From SZUA-36 sp963774415 (GTDB lineage Bacteria; Pseudomonadota; Gammaproteobacteria; Xanthomonadales; SZUA-36), in contig CAVZEU010000003.1 in NCBI GenBank assembly GCA_963774415.1, positions 496,001 through 560,000 on the forward strand: a DNA stretch of 64,000 nucleotides. Direction: 5' to 3'. The translations under genes were made by a program, and so were the position numbers. The notes beneath the pieces are model-generated. The model was not told the origin of the DNA. It worked only from the letters and a program-made list of their open reading frames with translations, and did not search any database. This document shows, piece by piece, positions 56,759-64,000 of the stretch (position 1 is its first letter; each line of letters begins with the position of its first letter).

Positions 56759-56836
56759 CAGAAATGTGTCATCTCGGCTTGCGTGGCCTTAATCTGTTGT
56801 CATAACGGAATTTTTTATTATAAGCTGCAAGCGTCT

Positions 56837-56862
56837 AAATAAACAATCATGACTGTTTATTT
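56837..56862. promoter_or_regulatory. Palindromic operator candidate in the divergent promoter region
   Basis: A 26-bp palindrome, AAATAAACAATCATGACT and so on, in which AAATAAACA is the exact inverse of TGTTTATTT, with only two mismatched positions in the centre. It stands out in an AT-rich patch between the Rieske and acyl-CoA dehydrogenase genes. The size and symmetry suit a TetR- or GntR-type repressor controlling both directions. No regulator gene lies in this block. Confidence 0.55.
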
Positions 56863-56965
56863 TGAATGTCGTTGAAATCGGCGCGCGTCGATGCGATAAA
56901 GGCGGGTATACTGCCGGGTCTTGATAGCGGGCCCGGCAACGGCCACAGATCCAGGACCATAGACT

Positions 56966-58126
56966 ATGAATTTCCAACTGAGCGAAGAACAGAAAGAACT
57001 CCGTGAAACCGTGCGCCGCTATGCGCGTGAAAGACTGGTTCCCATCGCCGAGGAAATCGAAAAGACCGCCGAGCCGCCGTCGCGCGCATTGCTCAAGGAG
57101 TATGCCGAGTTGGGCTATCTGGGCATCAACGTTCCCGAGGAACTCGGCGGGCTCGGTCTGGGTAACCTGGAGGCGCTGATCGTCCTGGAAGAACTGGCAA
57201 GGATATCGGCCGCGGTCGCCTTCCCGGTGTTCGAGTCCTGTGTCGGCCCGGTGCGCGCGATCGAGCGGTTCGCGCCGCGGGAGTTGGTCGAGGAAGTGGT
57301 GCCGGCCGTTTGTGCGGGCGAGAAGATCGTTGCGATCGCGATGTCCGAACCGGCCGCCGGCTCGGCCCTGACCGACCTGACGACCCGCGCCGAGGTCACG
57401 CAGGAGGCGGTCGTGATCAATGGGACCAAGCGCTGGTGTTCCGGCGGCGGACACGCGGATGGCTACCTGGTCTATTGCCGGTTCTCGGATCAACCCGGCG
57501 CGCGGGCGATCGGCGCGGTTTACGTCGAAAAAGGCACCCCCGGGCTCAGCTTCGGCCGGCCCGAGCAGTTGATGGGGTTCCGCGGCGTACCCTCCTCGGA
57601 TGTTTTCTTTGACAACGTCAGCGTGCCGCTGAAAAACCTGGTGCTGGCCGAGGGCGGGTTCAAGCGACTGATGTCGGCGTTCGACCTGGAACGCTGCGGC
57701 AACGCCACGATGGCCCTGGCGCAGGCGTCCGGCGCCCTGGCCGACGTCTGCGAATACGTACAGGAACGCCACCAGTTCGGCAAACCGATCGTCGATTTCC
57801 AGGCGGTGCAGATCAAGCTGGCGGAGATGAAAATGCTGGTGGAAGCTTCGAGATTGCTGATCTGGCGTGCCGCGGTCGACGCCGAGATGGGTTTCCCCGA
57901 CCTCAGTGCGTCCAGTGTCGCCAAGTGCTTCGCCAATGAAATGGCGCGCACGGTGACCGGCAATGCGCTGCAGTTGATGGGCGGTTATGGCTATTCGAAG
58001 GAATACCCGATGGAACGCCGTTTCCGCGACGCCTGGGGCTGGGGTATCGCCGGCGGCGCGATCGACATTCAAAAAGTCAATATCGCCAGCGCCGTCATCG
58101 GGCGGCGTTTCAATCAGCGGGCTTGA
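56966..58126 (+). CDS. Acyl-CoA dehydrogenase family protein
   Basis: FAD enzyme of 386 residues expected to introduce an alpha,beta double bond into an acyl-CoA. It shows the N-terminal helical domain, the flavin loop AIAMSEPAAGSALTDLTTRAE, and a C-terminal helical domain with LQLMGGYGYSKEYPMERRFRDAWGWG. The position of the usual catalytic Glu (YEGT in classic members) reads IAGGAIDIQ, so the base is absent or elsewhere. That is seen in some specialised members. Its 3' end overlaps the reverse-strand ferredoxin gene by 17 bp. Confidence 0.9.
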   Translation: MNFQLSEEQKELRETVRRYARERLVPIAEEIEKTAEPPSRALLKEYAELGYLGINVPEELGGLGLGNLEALIVLEELARISAAVAFPVFESCVGPVRAIERFAPRELVEEVVPAVCAGEKIVAIAMSEPAAGSALTDLTTRAEVTQEAVVINGTKRWCSGGGHADGYLVYCRFSDQPGARAIGAVYVEKGTPGLSFGRPEQLMGFRGVPSSDVFFDNVSVPLKNLVLAEGGFKRLMSAFDLERCGNATMALAQASGALADVCEYVQERHQFGKPIVDFQAVQIKLAEMKMLVEASRLLIWRAAVDAEMGFPDLSASSVAKCFANEMARTVTGNALQLMGGYGYSKEYPMERRFRDAWGWGIAGGAIDIQKVNIASAVIGRRFNQRA

Positions 58127-58448
58127 TGGCGCCGCTCAGGTCCACCTCGACCATGCCGTCTCGCACCCGCACCGGATAGGTATCGATGGGCCGGGTGGCG
58201 GGTGCGCCAGTCGCTTCGCCCGAGCGGATATCGAAAGTCGCCCCGTGCAGCGGGCACATGATCCGGTAGCCGCGCATGCGGCCGCCGATGAAGGTCGAGT
58301 CGGCGTGCGAGCAGTGGTTTTTGATGGCGAAAAACTCGTCCCGGAACCGGCATAAGGCGATATCGACGCCCTTGACGGTGAACGTGGAAAAACTCTTTTC
58401 TGCGATCGCCTCGGCGGCGGTAACGGGCTCATAGAGCGGATCGGACAT
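58110..58448 (-). CDS. Rieske [2Fe-2S] ferredoxin
   Basis: A small electron-transfer protein of 112 residues, probably feeding the Rieske oxygenases. The cluster motifs are NHCSHADST and MCPLHGATFDIRSGEATG, with Cys-x-His and Cys-x2-His ligands. The start MSDPLYEPV at 58448 is preferred, since the longer upstream frame reads unlike the family. It is convergent with and overlaps the acyl-CoA dehydrogenase gene. A ferredoxin reductase is not present in the window. Confidence 0.9.
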   Translation of the reverse strand: MSDPLYEPVTAAEAIAEKSFSTFTVKGVDIALCRFRDEFFAIKNHCSHADSTFIGGRMRGYRIMCPLHGATFDIRSGEATGAPATRPIDTYPVRVRDGMVEVDLSGAIKPAD

Positions 58449-58582
58449 GGACGACTCCCCGGGAAAAGTGAACGGCATTCTAACACTCGGCGAGACGCCC
58501 GAAACAGCCCGGATATTTCCTTCAATGGGTCCGGGTGATAGAATGACTTGAAACATATTCAAAATTTTCAGGAGGATGGGTC

Positions 58583-58873
58583 ATGATGACATTTCTGGCG
58601 CGCATGAAGGTCAAAGAAGGCCGGCAGGCGGACTTCGTGCGGCTCGCCGAGGCACTGACCGAGAAGGTGCGGGCCGATGAACCCGAAACCACGCTTTATC
58701 AATTCTTCAAGCTGCGGGATGAACCCCTCGGCTACGCCGTGCTCGAGCAGTTCACGAGCGAGGAGGCCGAGGAGGCGCATCGCAACACGCCGCATTTCCA
58801 GGAAATCGCGCCGGACCTGGTCGACTGCATCGACGGCACTTACGTCAGGGAATTCCTGGATCCGCTGGAGTAG
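58583..58873 (+). CDS. Antibiotic biosynthesis monooxygenase (ABM) domain protein
   Basis: A 96-residue single-domain protein with the dimeric alpha/beta-barrel ABM fold: MMTFLARMKVKEGRQADFVRLAEALTEKV, then ETTLYQFFKLRDEPLGYAVLEQFTSEEAEEAH. Members include cofactor-free quinol monooxygenases. An AGGAGG site precedes the ATG. A second, related copy lies at 60564, and the CoA ligase gene lies between them. Possible role: oxidation of a phenolic or quinol intermediate. Confidence 0.85.
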   Translation: MMTFLARMKVKEGRQADFVRLAEALTEKVRADEPETTLYQFFKLRDEPLGYAVLEQFTSEEAEEAHRNTPHFQEIAPDLVDCIDGTYVREFLDPLE

Positions 58874-58882
58874 GGAAAAGCC

Positions 58883-60532
58883 ATGAAAACCGACCTCGAG
58901 AGCGTTCGCGTACACGCCACCAGCCTCGGCGACCTGCTGCTGACCGCCGCCGATGCGCGGCCGGATCACGTCGCGGTCATCCTGCCCCAGGAACGATCGA
59001 CCTACGCGGAGATACGTGACGCGGCGTTGCGCACGGCATTGAGCCTGCAGGGCCTCGGCGTCGGGCCCGGCGACCACGTCGGCCTGTTGTTGCCGACGGG
59101 CATGGACTTCGTCGTTACGATGTTCGCAACGGCGCTGCTGGGCGCGGTCACGGTGCCGATCAACGCCAGGTACATGCCGCCGGAACTGGCCTACGTCGTC
59201 GAGAACGCCGACCTGAAGGTCTTGCTGACCACCGACAAGATCGCCGAATCGGTCAATTTCGTCGAGCGCTTGAACCAGGCCTTGCCGGAGTTGGCCGAGG
59301 CGGATGCCGCAGACCTGCGTATGGACAGCGCACCGCTGCTGCGAAGCATCGTGCTTTACGGCGACTCGAAGGCAGCGGGCATGCTGGATCAGTCCCGCTT
59401 CGAGTCACTGGCCGGGCAAGGCGATTTGCAGCGTTTGCACCTCGATCGGCTGCAGGTGCGCCTGGGCAGTACCGCGCTGATCCTGTACACCTCCGGAACC
59501 ACGGCCAACCCGAAGGGTTGCATGATTTCTCACGAGGCCATCGTCCGCAACAGCGCGGCGCTGGCCGCGCGCTACGAACTGACCGCCGATGACAGCTTCT
59601 GGTCGCCGCTGCCGATGTTCCACATCGCGGCGATACTGCCGCTCACGGCCATATTCGCGCAGGGCGGCACTTACGTCACCACCGGTTATTTCAAGGCGGG
59701 TGAGGCGTTGAGCATGATGGAACGGGAGCAGGTCACGGCGACGTACCCGTGCTTCTGGACCATCATGTCGGACCTGGTCGATCACCCGGATTTCGAAAAA
59801 ACCGATCTCAGCCGCATCAAACTGATGAACGCGAATTTTGCCGTGCAGCCGCCAGAGATCGGCGAGAAGATGAAGAAGGCCTTGCCGAACGCCATCTTTG
59901 TCGGCACGTTCGGTATGACGGAGACCGCGGGCACCGTGACCACCAGCCGCCTCGACGCAACCGAGAAACAACGGTTCACCCGTCTGGGGACGCCGTTGTC
60001 GGGTCTCGAGGTCAAGGCGATCGACCCGGAAAGCGGCCGCGAAGCCGCACCCGGCGAGCGTGGCGAGGCCTGGATCCGGGGTTACAGCACGTTCACGCGC
60101 TACTACAAGTCGCCCGAGAAGACGGCCGAGGCGCTGGATGACGAAGGCTGGTTCCATTCGGGTGACCTGATCTCCATCGACGCGGATGGACAGGTGATGT
60201 TCCACGGGCGCCTGCGGGACATGCTCAAGGTCGGCGGCGAGAACGTGGCCGCTGTCGAAATCGAGACTTACCTGCAGACCCACGAGGCTGTAAAACTGGC
60301 ACAGGTCGTCGGGATTCCCGACCGCCGTTTGACCGAGGTGCCGGCGGCATTCATCGAAGTGGAAGCGGGCAGGCAGGCGACGGAAGAAGAGCTGATCGCC
60401 TATTGCAAGGGCAAGATCGCCGGCTTCAAGATCCCGCGCCACATCCGCTTCGTGGAAGCCTGGCCGATCTCCTCGACCAAGATCCAGAAATTCAAGCTGC
60501 AGGAACAGCTCAAGGCGGAGTTGGGGCTGTAG
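58883..60532 (+). CDS. Acyl-CoA ligase, AMP-binding family
   Basis: Activates a carboxylic acid to its CoA thioester with ATP. The 549-residue protein has the ATP-binding loop LILYTSGTTANPKGCMISH, FGMTETAGTVTTSRLD, the GWFHSGDLISIDADGQVMFHGRLRDMLKVGG hinge and the C-terminal catalytic Lys in STKIQKFKLQE. It resembles the CaiC/DitJ-like ligases more than long-chain FadD, but the substrate cannot be read. It starts 9 bp after the first ABM gene, so they share an operon. Confidence 0.92.
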   Translation: MKTDLESVRVHATSLGDLLLTAADARPDHVAVILPQERSTYAEIRDAALRTALSLQGLGVGPGDHVGLLLPTGMDFVVTMFATALLGAVTVPINARYMPPELAYVVENADLKVLLTTDKIAESVNFVERLNQALPELAEADAADLRMDSAPLLRSIVLYGDSKAAGMLDQSRFESLAGQGDLQRLHLDRLQVRLGSTALILYTSGTTANPKGCMISHEAIVRNSAALAARYELTADDSFWSPLPMFHIAAILPLTAIFAQGGTYVTTGYFKAGEALSMMEREQVTATYPCFWTIMSDLVDHPDFEKTDLSRIKLMNANFAVQPPEIGEKMKKALPNAIFVGTFGMTETAGTVTTSRLDATEKQRFTRLGTPLSGLEVKAIDPESGREAAPGERGEAWIRGYSTFTRYYKSPEKTAEALDDEGWFHSGDLISIDADGQVMFHGRLRDMLKVGGENVAAVEIETYLQTHEAVKLAQVVGIPDRRLTEVPAAFIEVEAGRQATEEELIAYCKGKIAGFKIPRHIRFVEAWPISSTKIQKFKLQEQLKAELGL

Positions 60533-60563
60533 CGGCCCGAGCGCTGCCCGGAGAGCCGGCACG

Positions 60564-60854
60564 GTGGTGACATTCATCGCGACGCTGAACGTGGCGGAGG
60601 GCAGGGAAGCCGATTTCGAGCGCCTGCAGGCCGAACTGTCGCAGATTTCCCACGCCCAAGAACCCGGCCTCGTGGTCTACGATGTGATCCGGCACAAGGA
60701 AAAGACGCGCACCTATGTCGTTTATGCGCGCTTCCGCGACCAGGCAGCCTTCGATACCCATCAGCAAGCGGATTACCACCAGCGTCTGGTGCCGCCCATC
60801 CTCGAGTGCATCGAGGGCGAGATGGATCTGCAGTTCTACGACTGGTCGAGTTAG
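60564..60854 (+). CDS. ABM domain protein, second copy
   Basis: A 96-residue paralogue of the protein at 58583, with VTFIATLNVAEGREADFERLQAELSQI and a YVVYARFRDQAAFDTHQQADYHQRLVPP segment. The start is a GTG; a second GTG follows directly and either may be used. It lies 31 bp after the ligase gene and probably ends this operon. A family B repeat begins about 55 bp later. Confidence 0.82.
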   Translation: MVTFIATLNVAEGREADFERLQAELSQISHAQEPGLVVYDVIRHKEKTRTYVVYARFRDQAAFDTHQQADYHQRLVPPILECIEGEMDLQFYDWSS

Positions 60855-60910
60855 CTGCACGTCCCCTCCAGCCAGCCTGCGAGATTCTTCGCCTGAACCG
60901 ATACAGGCAC

Positions 60911-61102
60911 CCGCCGGCAGTTCATTTCGTGCTCCCGGCCCAGCGGCCCTGCGGGCTGCCCGCACAGGCGCCCCGTTCTGACGGCGCCGGCCTCACAGGG
61001 CTTCCTGCCCTGGATGGCCTGTACTGGGCGTCCCGCCCATTACGCCCCCGAACGGCGCACCTGGGCGGCGCTTCCAGGTCACCCGAAATGAACTGCCGGC
61101 GG
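60911..61102. repeat. Family B repeat, copy 2 (uninterrupted)
   Basis: A 192-bp unit with perfect 19-bp termini: CCGCCGGCAGTTCATTTCG at 60911-60929 and its exact inverse at 61084-61102. The core aligns directly with copy 1 near 16 kb. Outer arms (about 60865-60910 and 61103-61155) also align with copy 1, but to the opposite arms in reverse complement. No gene is supported in the 350 bp between the ABM and quinoprotein genes. Confidence 0.8.
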
Positions 61103-61206
61103 ATGGCAGCCTGGAACTCTCCCCGAGTGAACGAAATGGCTGGAATTCACAGCTGACAAGGACACCCACCGCCCCGCGCCGGACAGCGCGGGGCGGTGCA
61201 TCCGAA

Positions 61207-63138
61207 CTATTCGGATTTCGGGCCGATCGCCAGCAGCACGTTGCCCGGCATATGGTTGTAGATTCCATAGCCGGAATTGACGTAGAGCATGCCGTCGGCG
61301 ACGATGCCGCCGTCGCCGCTGAAAGAGCCGCCTCGGGCCTTCTCACCCGAAACCGTGTCGAAATCCCGCAGCGTGTTGAGTGTCCATATGACCTTGCCGT
61401 CCTTGGCGTCGTAGATTCTCAGGCGCCCGTCCATGTGACCGGCGATGACCGCTCCGGGTATGGCGAGGATGGCCTGCGAGATGCCGGGGTCGCAGCCCTT
61501 CATGTCCTGGCAGTCGTCCGCTGCCGGCGAGGACCAGAGGAGCTTGCCGTCCGCGGCGTTGAGCGCGTAGAGACCGGGGCGGGGCGGCATCGTGAACTTA
61601 TACCGCGTCTTGTCCTCGGGATAGGCCATGTCGTTGATGGGTACGTATATCGTCGTGCCGTGCGCGGCCATGCCGAAGTGCACGCCGCCCTGGACGCCGC
61701 CGCGCCCGACCTGGGTCTTCCACAGCGTTTTGCCGCTGTCGGGGTCGATGGCCATGACCGCGCCCGACTTCTCGCCGCCGATGACGACGTCCGAGCCGTC
61801 GCCCAGCGTGATCAGCAGCGGCGGAGCACCGAAGTCGTAGTCGGGGCCGTTTTCCTCGGGGCAGTTGGCGTCGTCCTGGGTGAATTGGCTCAGGCAAGCG
61901 GTGTTCCATGCATCGCCGCTGGTCTGCTGGCTTACCCAGAGCTTCTTGCCGCTGTCCAGATCCATGGCGATGAGGGCGTCGGAGTTGCCGTCGGCCGGGG
62001 ACGAGTAGTTTTCACCGGTACCGACGTACAGGCGGTTGCGCTCCAGATCGAGCGTCGGGCTGTCCCATACCGGCGCACCGGACGGGGCGAGGATCGGCGT
62101 GCCGGCCCGGTTGCTGCCGACCTTGACGGGTTTCTCATCGATCGTCCACGTTTTCCATAAACGCTCGCCGGTTTTTGCATCCAGCGCGACCACCGAGCCG
62201 CGGAAGGTGCAGCAGGCGTAAGCCGGGTCCGCCGCCGGCACGACTTCAAGGGATGAAACCGGTACGAATAGCCGGTCGCCGGCCAGCGCCGGCGCGGCTG
62301 TGATGGTCGCGTCGCGGTGATCGTCCACGCGCGCCTTCCAGCGCAACTCTCCGGTCCGCGCGCTGATGGCGTAGGCGCGGCCCAGCAGGTCGCCGAAGTA
62401 CAGCGTCGGGTCGACGTTCTCATCATCCGCGGACCACGGCGAAATGACGATCGCGGTGCGCACTTCCGCCGGGGCGTGGAATGCCCAGCGCAGGCAGCCG
62501 GTTTTTGCGTCGAGCGCGCGCACGGTGCCGTCCTGGCTGCCAAAGTAAATGGCGCCGCCGCCATAGGCGGGCTGGGAGCGCGCCTTGTAGGAATTGGTGT
62601 AGGCAAACGCCCACTTGACTTCCAGTTGGGGCACGTCGGCCACGGTCAGGCCGCCGCGGTCTGCGGGCAGGAACCGGGTATTTTCCGGGTCGAAGCCGCG
62701 ACCGTTGGCGACCGGCACGATCGCCGGGTCAAAGCCGTGTTCGGCGTCGCACGCCGGCGGCTGGCGCGGTTCCGCCATGGCATCCAGGTTCTGGCCGCTC
62801 AGGAACTCGGCGATGGCCCGGCGCCCGTCCGGGCTGATGGCTGCGGACTGTTCCTGCATCAATCCGTCGTTCATGGCATCGAGGATGTTCTTCGCCCCGA
62901 TCATGCTGATAAACAGCCGGCTGGGCGCCTTGTAGCGGGTCTGGTCGTGGCAGCTGGCGCAGTGGTCGAGATAAAGTTGTTCGCCCGTCGGGGCAGCCGC
63001 CGTTGTCTGGGCCGTTTCGGTGCCGCTCGCGGAATTCGCCTGCGGTTGGCTGTCGTCCCCGGACTTTTCAGCATTGCAGCCAGCTGTCAGCACGCCGGTG
63101 AGCAGTGCAATCGTCAGGTGGTGCCATTTGATATTCAT
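61207..63138 (-). CDS. PQQ-dependent dehydrogenase lipoprotein with N-terminal cytochrome c domain
   Basis: A 643-residue exported protein. The lipobox LTAGC (Cys 21) marks it as a lipoprotein. A small haem c domain follows with CASCH (Cys 60, Cys 63, His 64). The rest is a PQQ-type beta-propeller with repeats such as GTVRALDAKTGCLRWAFHAP, GSVVALDAKTGERLWKTW and GAVMAIDPDSGKTLWKTQVG. The order cytochrome then propeller resembles polyvinyl-alcohol dehydrogenases. It probably oxidises an alcohol in the periplasm and passes electrons to the respiratory chain. It lies 44 bp after the next gene on the same strand. Confidence 0.88.
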   Translation of the reverse strand: MNIKWHHLTIALLTGVLTAGCNAEKSGDDSQPQANSASGTETAQTTAAAPTGEQLYLDHCASCHDQTRYKAPSRLFISMIGAKNILDAMNDGLMQEQSAAISPDGRRAIAEFLSGQNLDAMAEPRQPPACDAEHGFDPAIVPVANGRGFDPENTRFLPADRGGLTVADVPQLEVKWAFAYTNSYKARSQPAYGGGAIYFGSQDGTVRALDAKTGCLRWAFHAPAEVRTAIVISPWSADDENVDPTLYFGDLLGRAYAISARTGELRWKARVDDHRDATITAAPALAGDRLFVPVSSLEVVPAADPAYACCTFRGSVVALDAKTGERLWKTWTIDEKPVKVGSNRAGTPILAPSGAPVWDSPTLDLERNRLYVGTGENYSSPADGNSDALIAMDLDSGKKLWVSQQTSGDAWNTACLSQFTQDDANCPEENGPDYDFGAPPLLITLGDGSDVVIGGEKSGAVMAIDPDSGKTLWKTQVGRGGVQGGVHFGMAAHGTTIYVPINDMAYPEDKTRYKFTMPPRPGLYALNAADGKLLWSSPAADDCQDMKGCDPGISQAILAIPGAVIAGHMDGRLRIYDAKDGKVIWTLNTLRDFDTVSGEKARGGSFSGDGGIVADGMLYVNSGYGIYNHMPGNVLLAIGPKSE

Positions 63139-63182
63139 GATGTTTACTCCAGGTCAGAAAGGGTACGTGCTGGCAACAGCGT

Positions 63183-64000
63183 TCAGCTGGCCAGCGGATA
63201 AAAGCGGTCCCCACCGGCGGCCATGGCCCGCAGCCATTCCGGCGGCTCGAGTCCGGCCCCGGCGTCGGCGCTCAGCGCGTCGCAACGTTCGACGAATGCA
63301 GCCGGACCCAAGGTGTCGATATAGGAGATCGCGCCGCCGGTGTAGCTGGGAAACCCGCAGCCGAGAGTACTGACCAGATCGATCGTGGCCGCGTCGGCCA
63401 GCTCATCGTGCCAGATTTCCGCGGCTGCCAGCGCCTGGGCGCTCAACAGCCTCTGCCCGAGGCTCTGGGCATCCGCGAGGCCCTCGTTGGCGGCGAAATT
63501 TGCAGCCTCTTCCGCCAACAGTGACAGCGGGCCTTCGTCCATGCCCGCCGCCCAGGCGGCGTTTTCTATCAGGGCCGTCTTGAGGCCGGCTTCCGCCATC
63601 TGCCGGGCCTGCTCCAGGTAGGCGTCGCGCAGACGCTGCCTGATCTCAGCCGCACCCTGCAGCGACATGATCTGCTCGCGGCTCTGCTTGCCCCGGTTGA
63701 GAAACAGCGTCCGGATCATGTTGCGCGCGACCGGGTCGCGCGTGAGCGCGGCGAATTCCCGGGTCTCGATTTTCAGCGCGGTGTCGATGGAGTTGACCGT
63801 GGTGCCGTTGAACAGGCACCGCAGGATGGCGATCGGTGCCGGATAATTGTGCCGGTACTCGGTGCTGACCTTGGCCGTTTGCAACTGGAACAGCCGGCTG
63901 ATGTTCATGTCGTTGAGCTTGCTGCCGCCCGGGATCCTGAAGCCCTTCCGGTCCCAGGGCTGGGCCGCGACACCTGCTTCTAGCACCCAGGCTTCCGCCG
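63183..64000 (-). CDS. Enoyl-CoA hydratase/3-hydroxyacyl-CoA dehydrogenase-like protein (partial, 5' end outside the window)
   Basis: The C-terminal 272 residues of a beta-oxidation protein. The first part (QPWDRKGFRIPGG, YPAPIAILRCLFNGT, DPVARNMIRTLFLNRGK) is the linker that follows the hydratase domain in FadB/FadJ-type fusions. The last 150 residues (AYLEQARQMAEAGLKTALIENAAWAAGM, LVSTLGCGFPSYTGGAISYIDTLG) are the dehydrogenase C-terminal domain. The NAD-binding Rossmann domain expected between them is missing, with only about ten residues linking the two. The hydratase domain itself should lie beyond the window. Confidence 0.8.
   Translation of the reverse strand, partial: AEAWVLEAGVAAQPWDRKGFRIPGGSKLNDMNISRLFQLQTAKVSTEYRHNYPAPIAILRCLFNGTTVNSIDTALKIETREFAALTRDPVARNMIRTLFLNRGKQSREQIMSLQGAAEIRQRLRDAYLEQARQMAEAGLKTALIENAAWAAGMDEGPLSLLAEEAANFAANEGLADAQSLGQRLLSAQALAAAEIWHDELADAATIDLVSTLGCGFPSYTGGAISYIDTLGPAAFVERCDALSADAGAGLEPPEWLRAMAAGGDRFYPLAS

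Overview
The window is a GC-rich, densely coded stretch of a Gram-negative bacterium, most likely an aerobic gammaproteobacterium. The basis is pilT/pilU, a YggS-ProC-YggT cluster, a DUF4426 protein, an exosortase-H-type enzyme, AceE/AceF/Lpd with a lipoylated E3, a MaeB-type malic enzyme and three large TonB-dependent receptors. The lineage is inference; Woeseia-, Steroidobacter- or Xanthomonadales-like groups would fit. No rRNA, tRNA or CRISPR array was seen.

Layout. 0.1-10.9 kb: ECF sigma factor, membrane anti-sigma candidate, DUF4097 protein, TonB receptor, S9 peptidase and a second TonB receptor, which looks like a regulated peptide or nutrient uptake module. 11-15.8 kb: DUF4826 protein, SAM methyltransferase and two tandem TPR-sulfotransferases. 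16.6-24.7 kb: aroK-aroB-hemE, xrtH, an epimerase-like gene with pdxH, a DUF4426 gene and yggS-proC-yggT. 24.7-32.2 kb: pilT-pilU, a two-component system, small membrane or secreted proteins and a redoxin. 32.4-34.4 kb: universal stress protein and an AGCS symporter. 34.8-50.8 kb: central carbon block tkt-gap-pgk, a reverse-strand amidohydrolase, then fba, maeB and aceE-aceF-aspartic protease-lpd. 51-64 kb: an accessory catabolic block with a TonB receptor, two Rieske oxygenase alpha subunits, a CMD-family protein, acyl-CoA dehydrogenase, Rieske ferredoxin, two ABM monooxygenase-like proteins, an acyl-CoA ligase, a haem c/PQQ lipoprotein dehydrogenase and an enoyl-CoA hydratase/3HCDH-like protein cut by the window edge.

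The most unusual content is non-coding. At least four families of short, transposase-less inverted-repeat elements lie between genes. Family A has two 259-bp copies with perfect 20-bp termini, inverted around the epimerase-pdxH pair, plus solo ends. Family B has two copies near 16 kb and 61 kb whose cores appear flipped relative to their outer arms. Family C is a 266-bp element nested inside one B copy. Family D is a 261-bp element with perfect termini plus a 63-bp relative, and the two bracket the usp-symporter pair. Several elements begin at a stop codon, and the 63-bp D relative supplies the Shine-Dalgarno sequence of the usp gene inside a potential sequestering hairpin.

All apparent frameshifts fall in the first 13 kb: sigma factor, S9 peptidase, second TonB receptor, methyltransferase and first sulfotransferase. 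The remaining 51 kb is intact. This points to local sequence error or local gene decay, which the sequence alone cannot separate.
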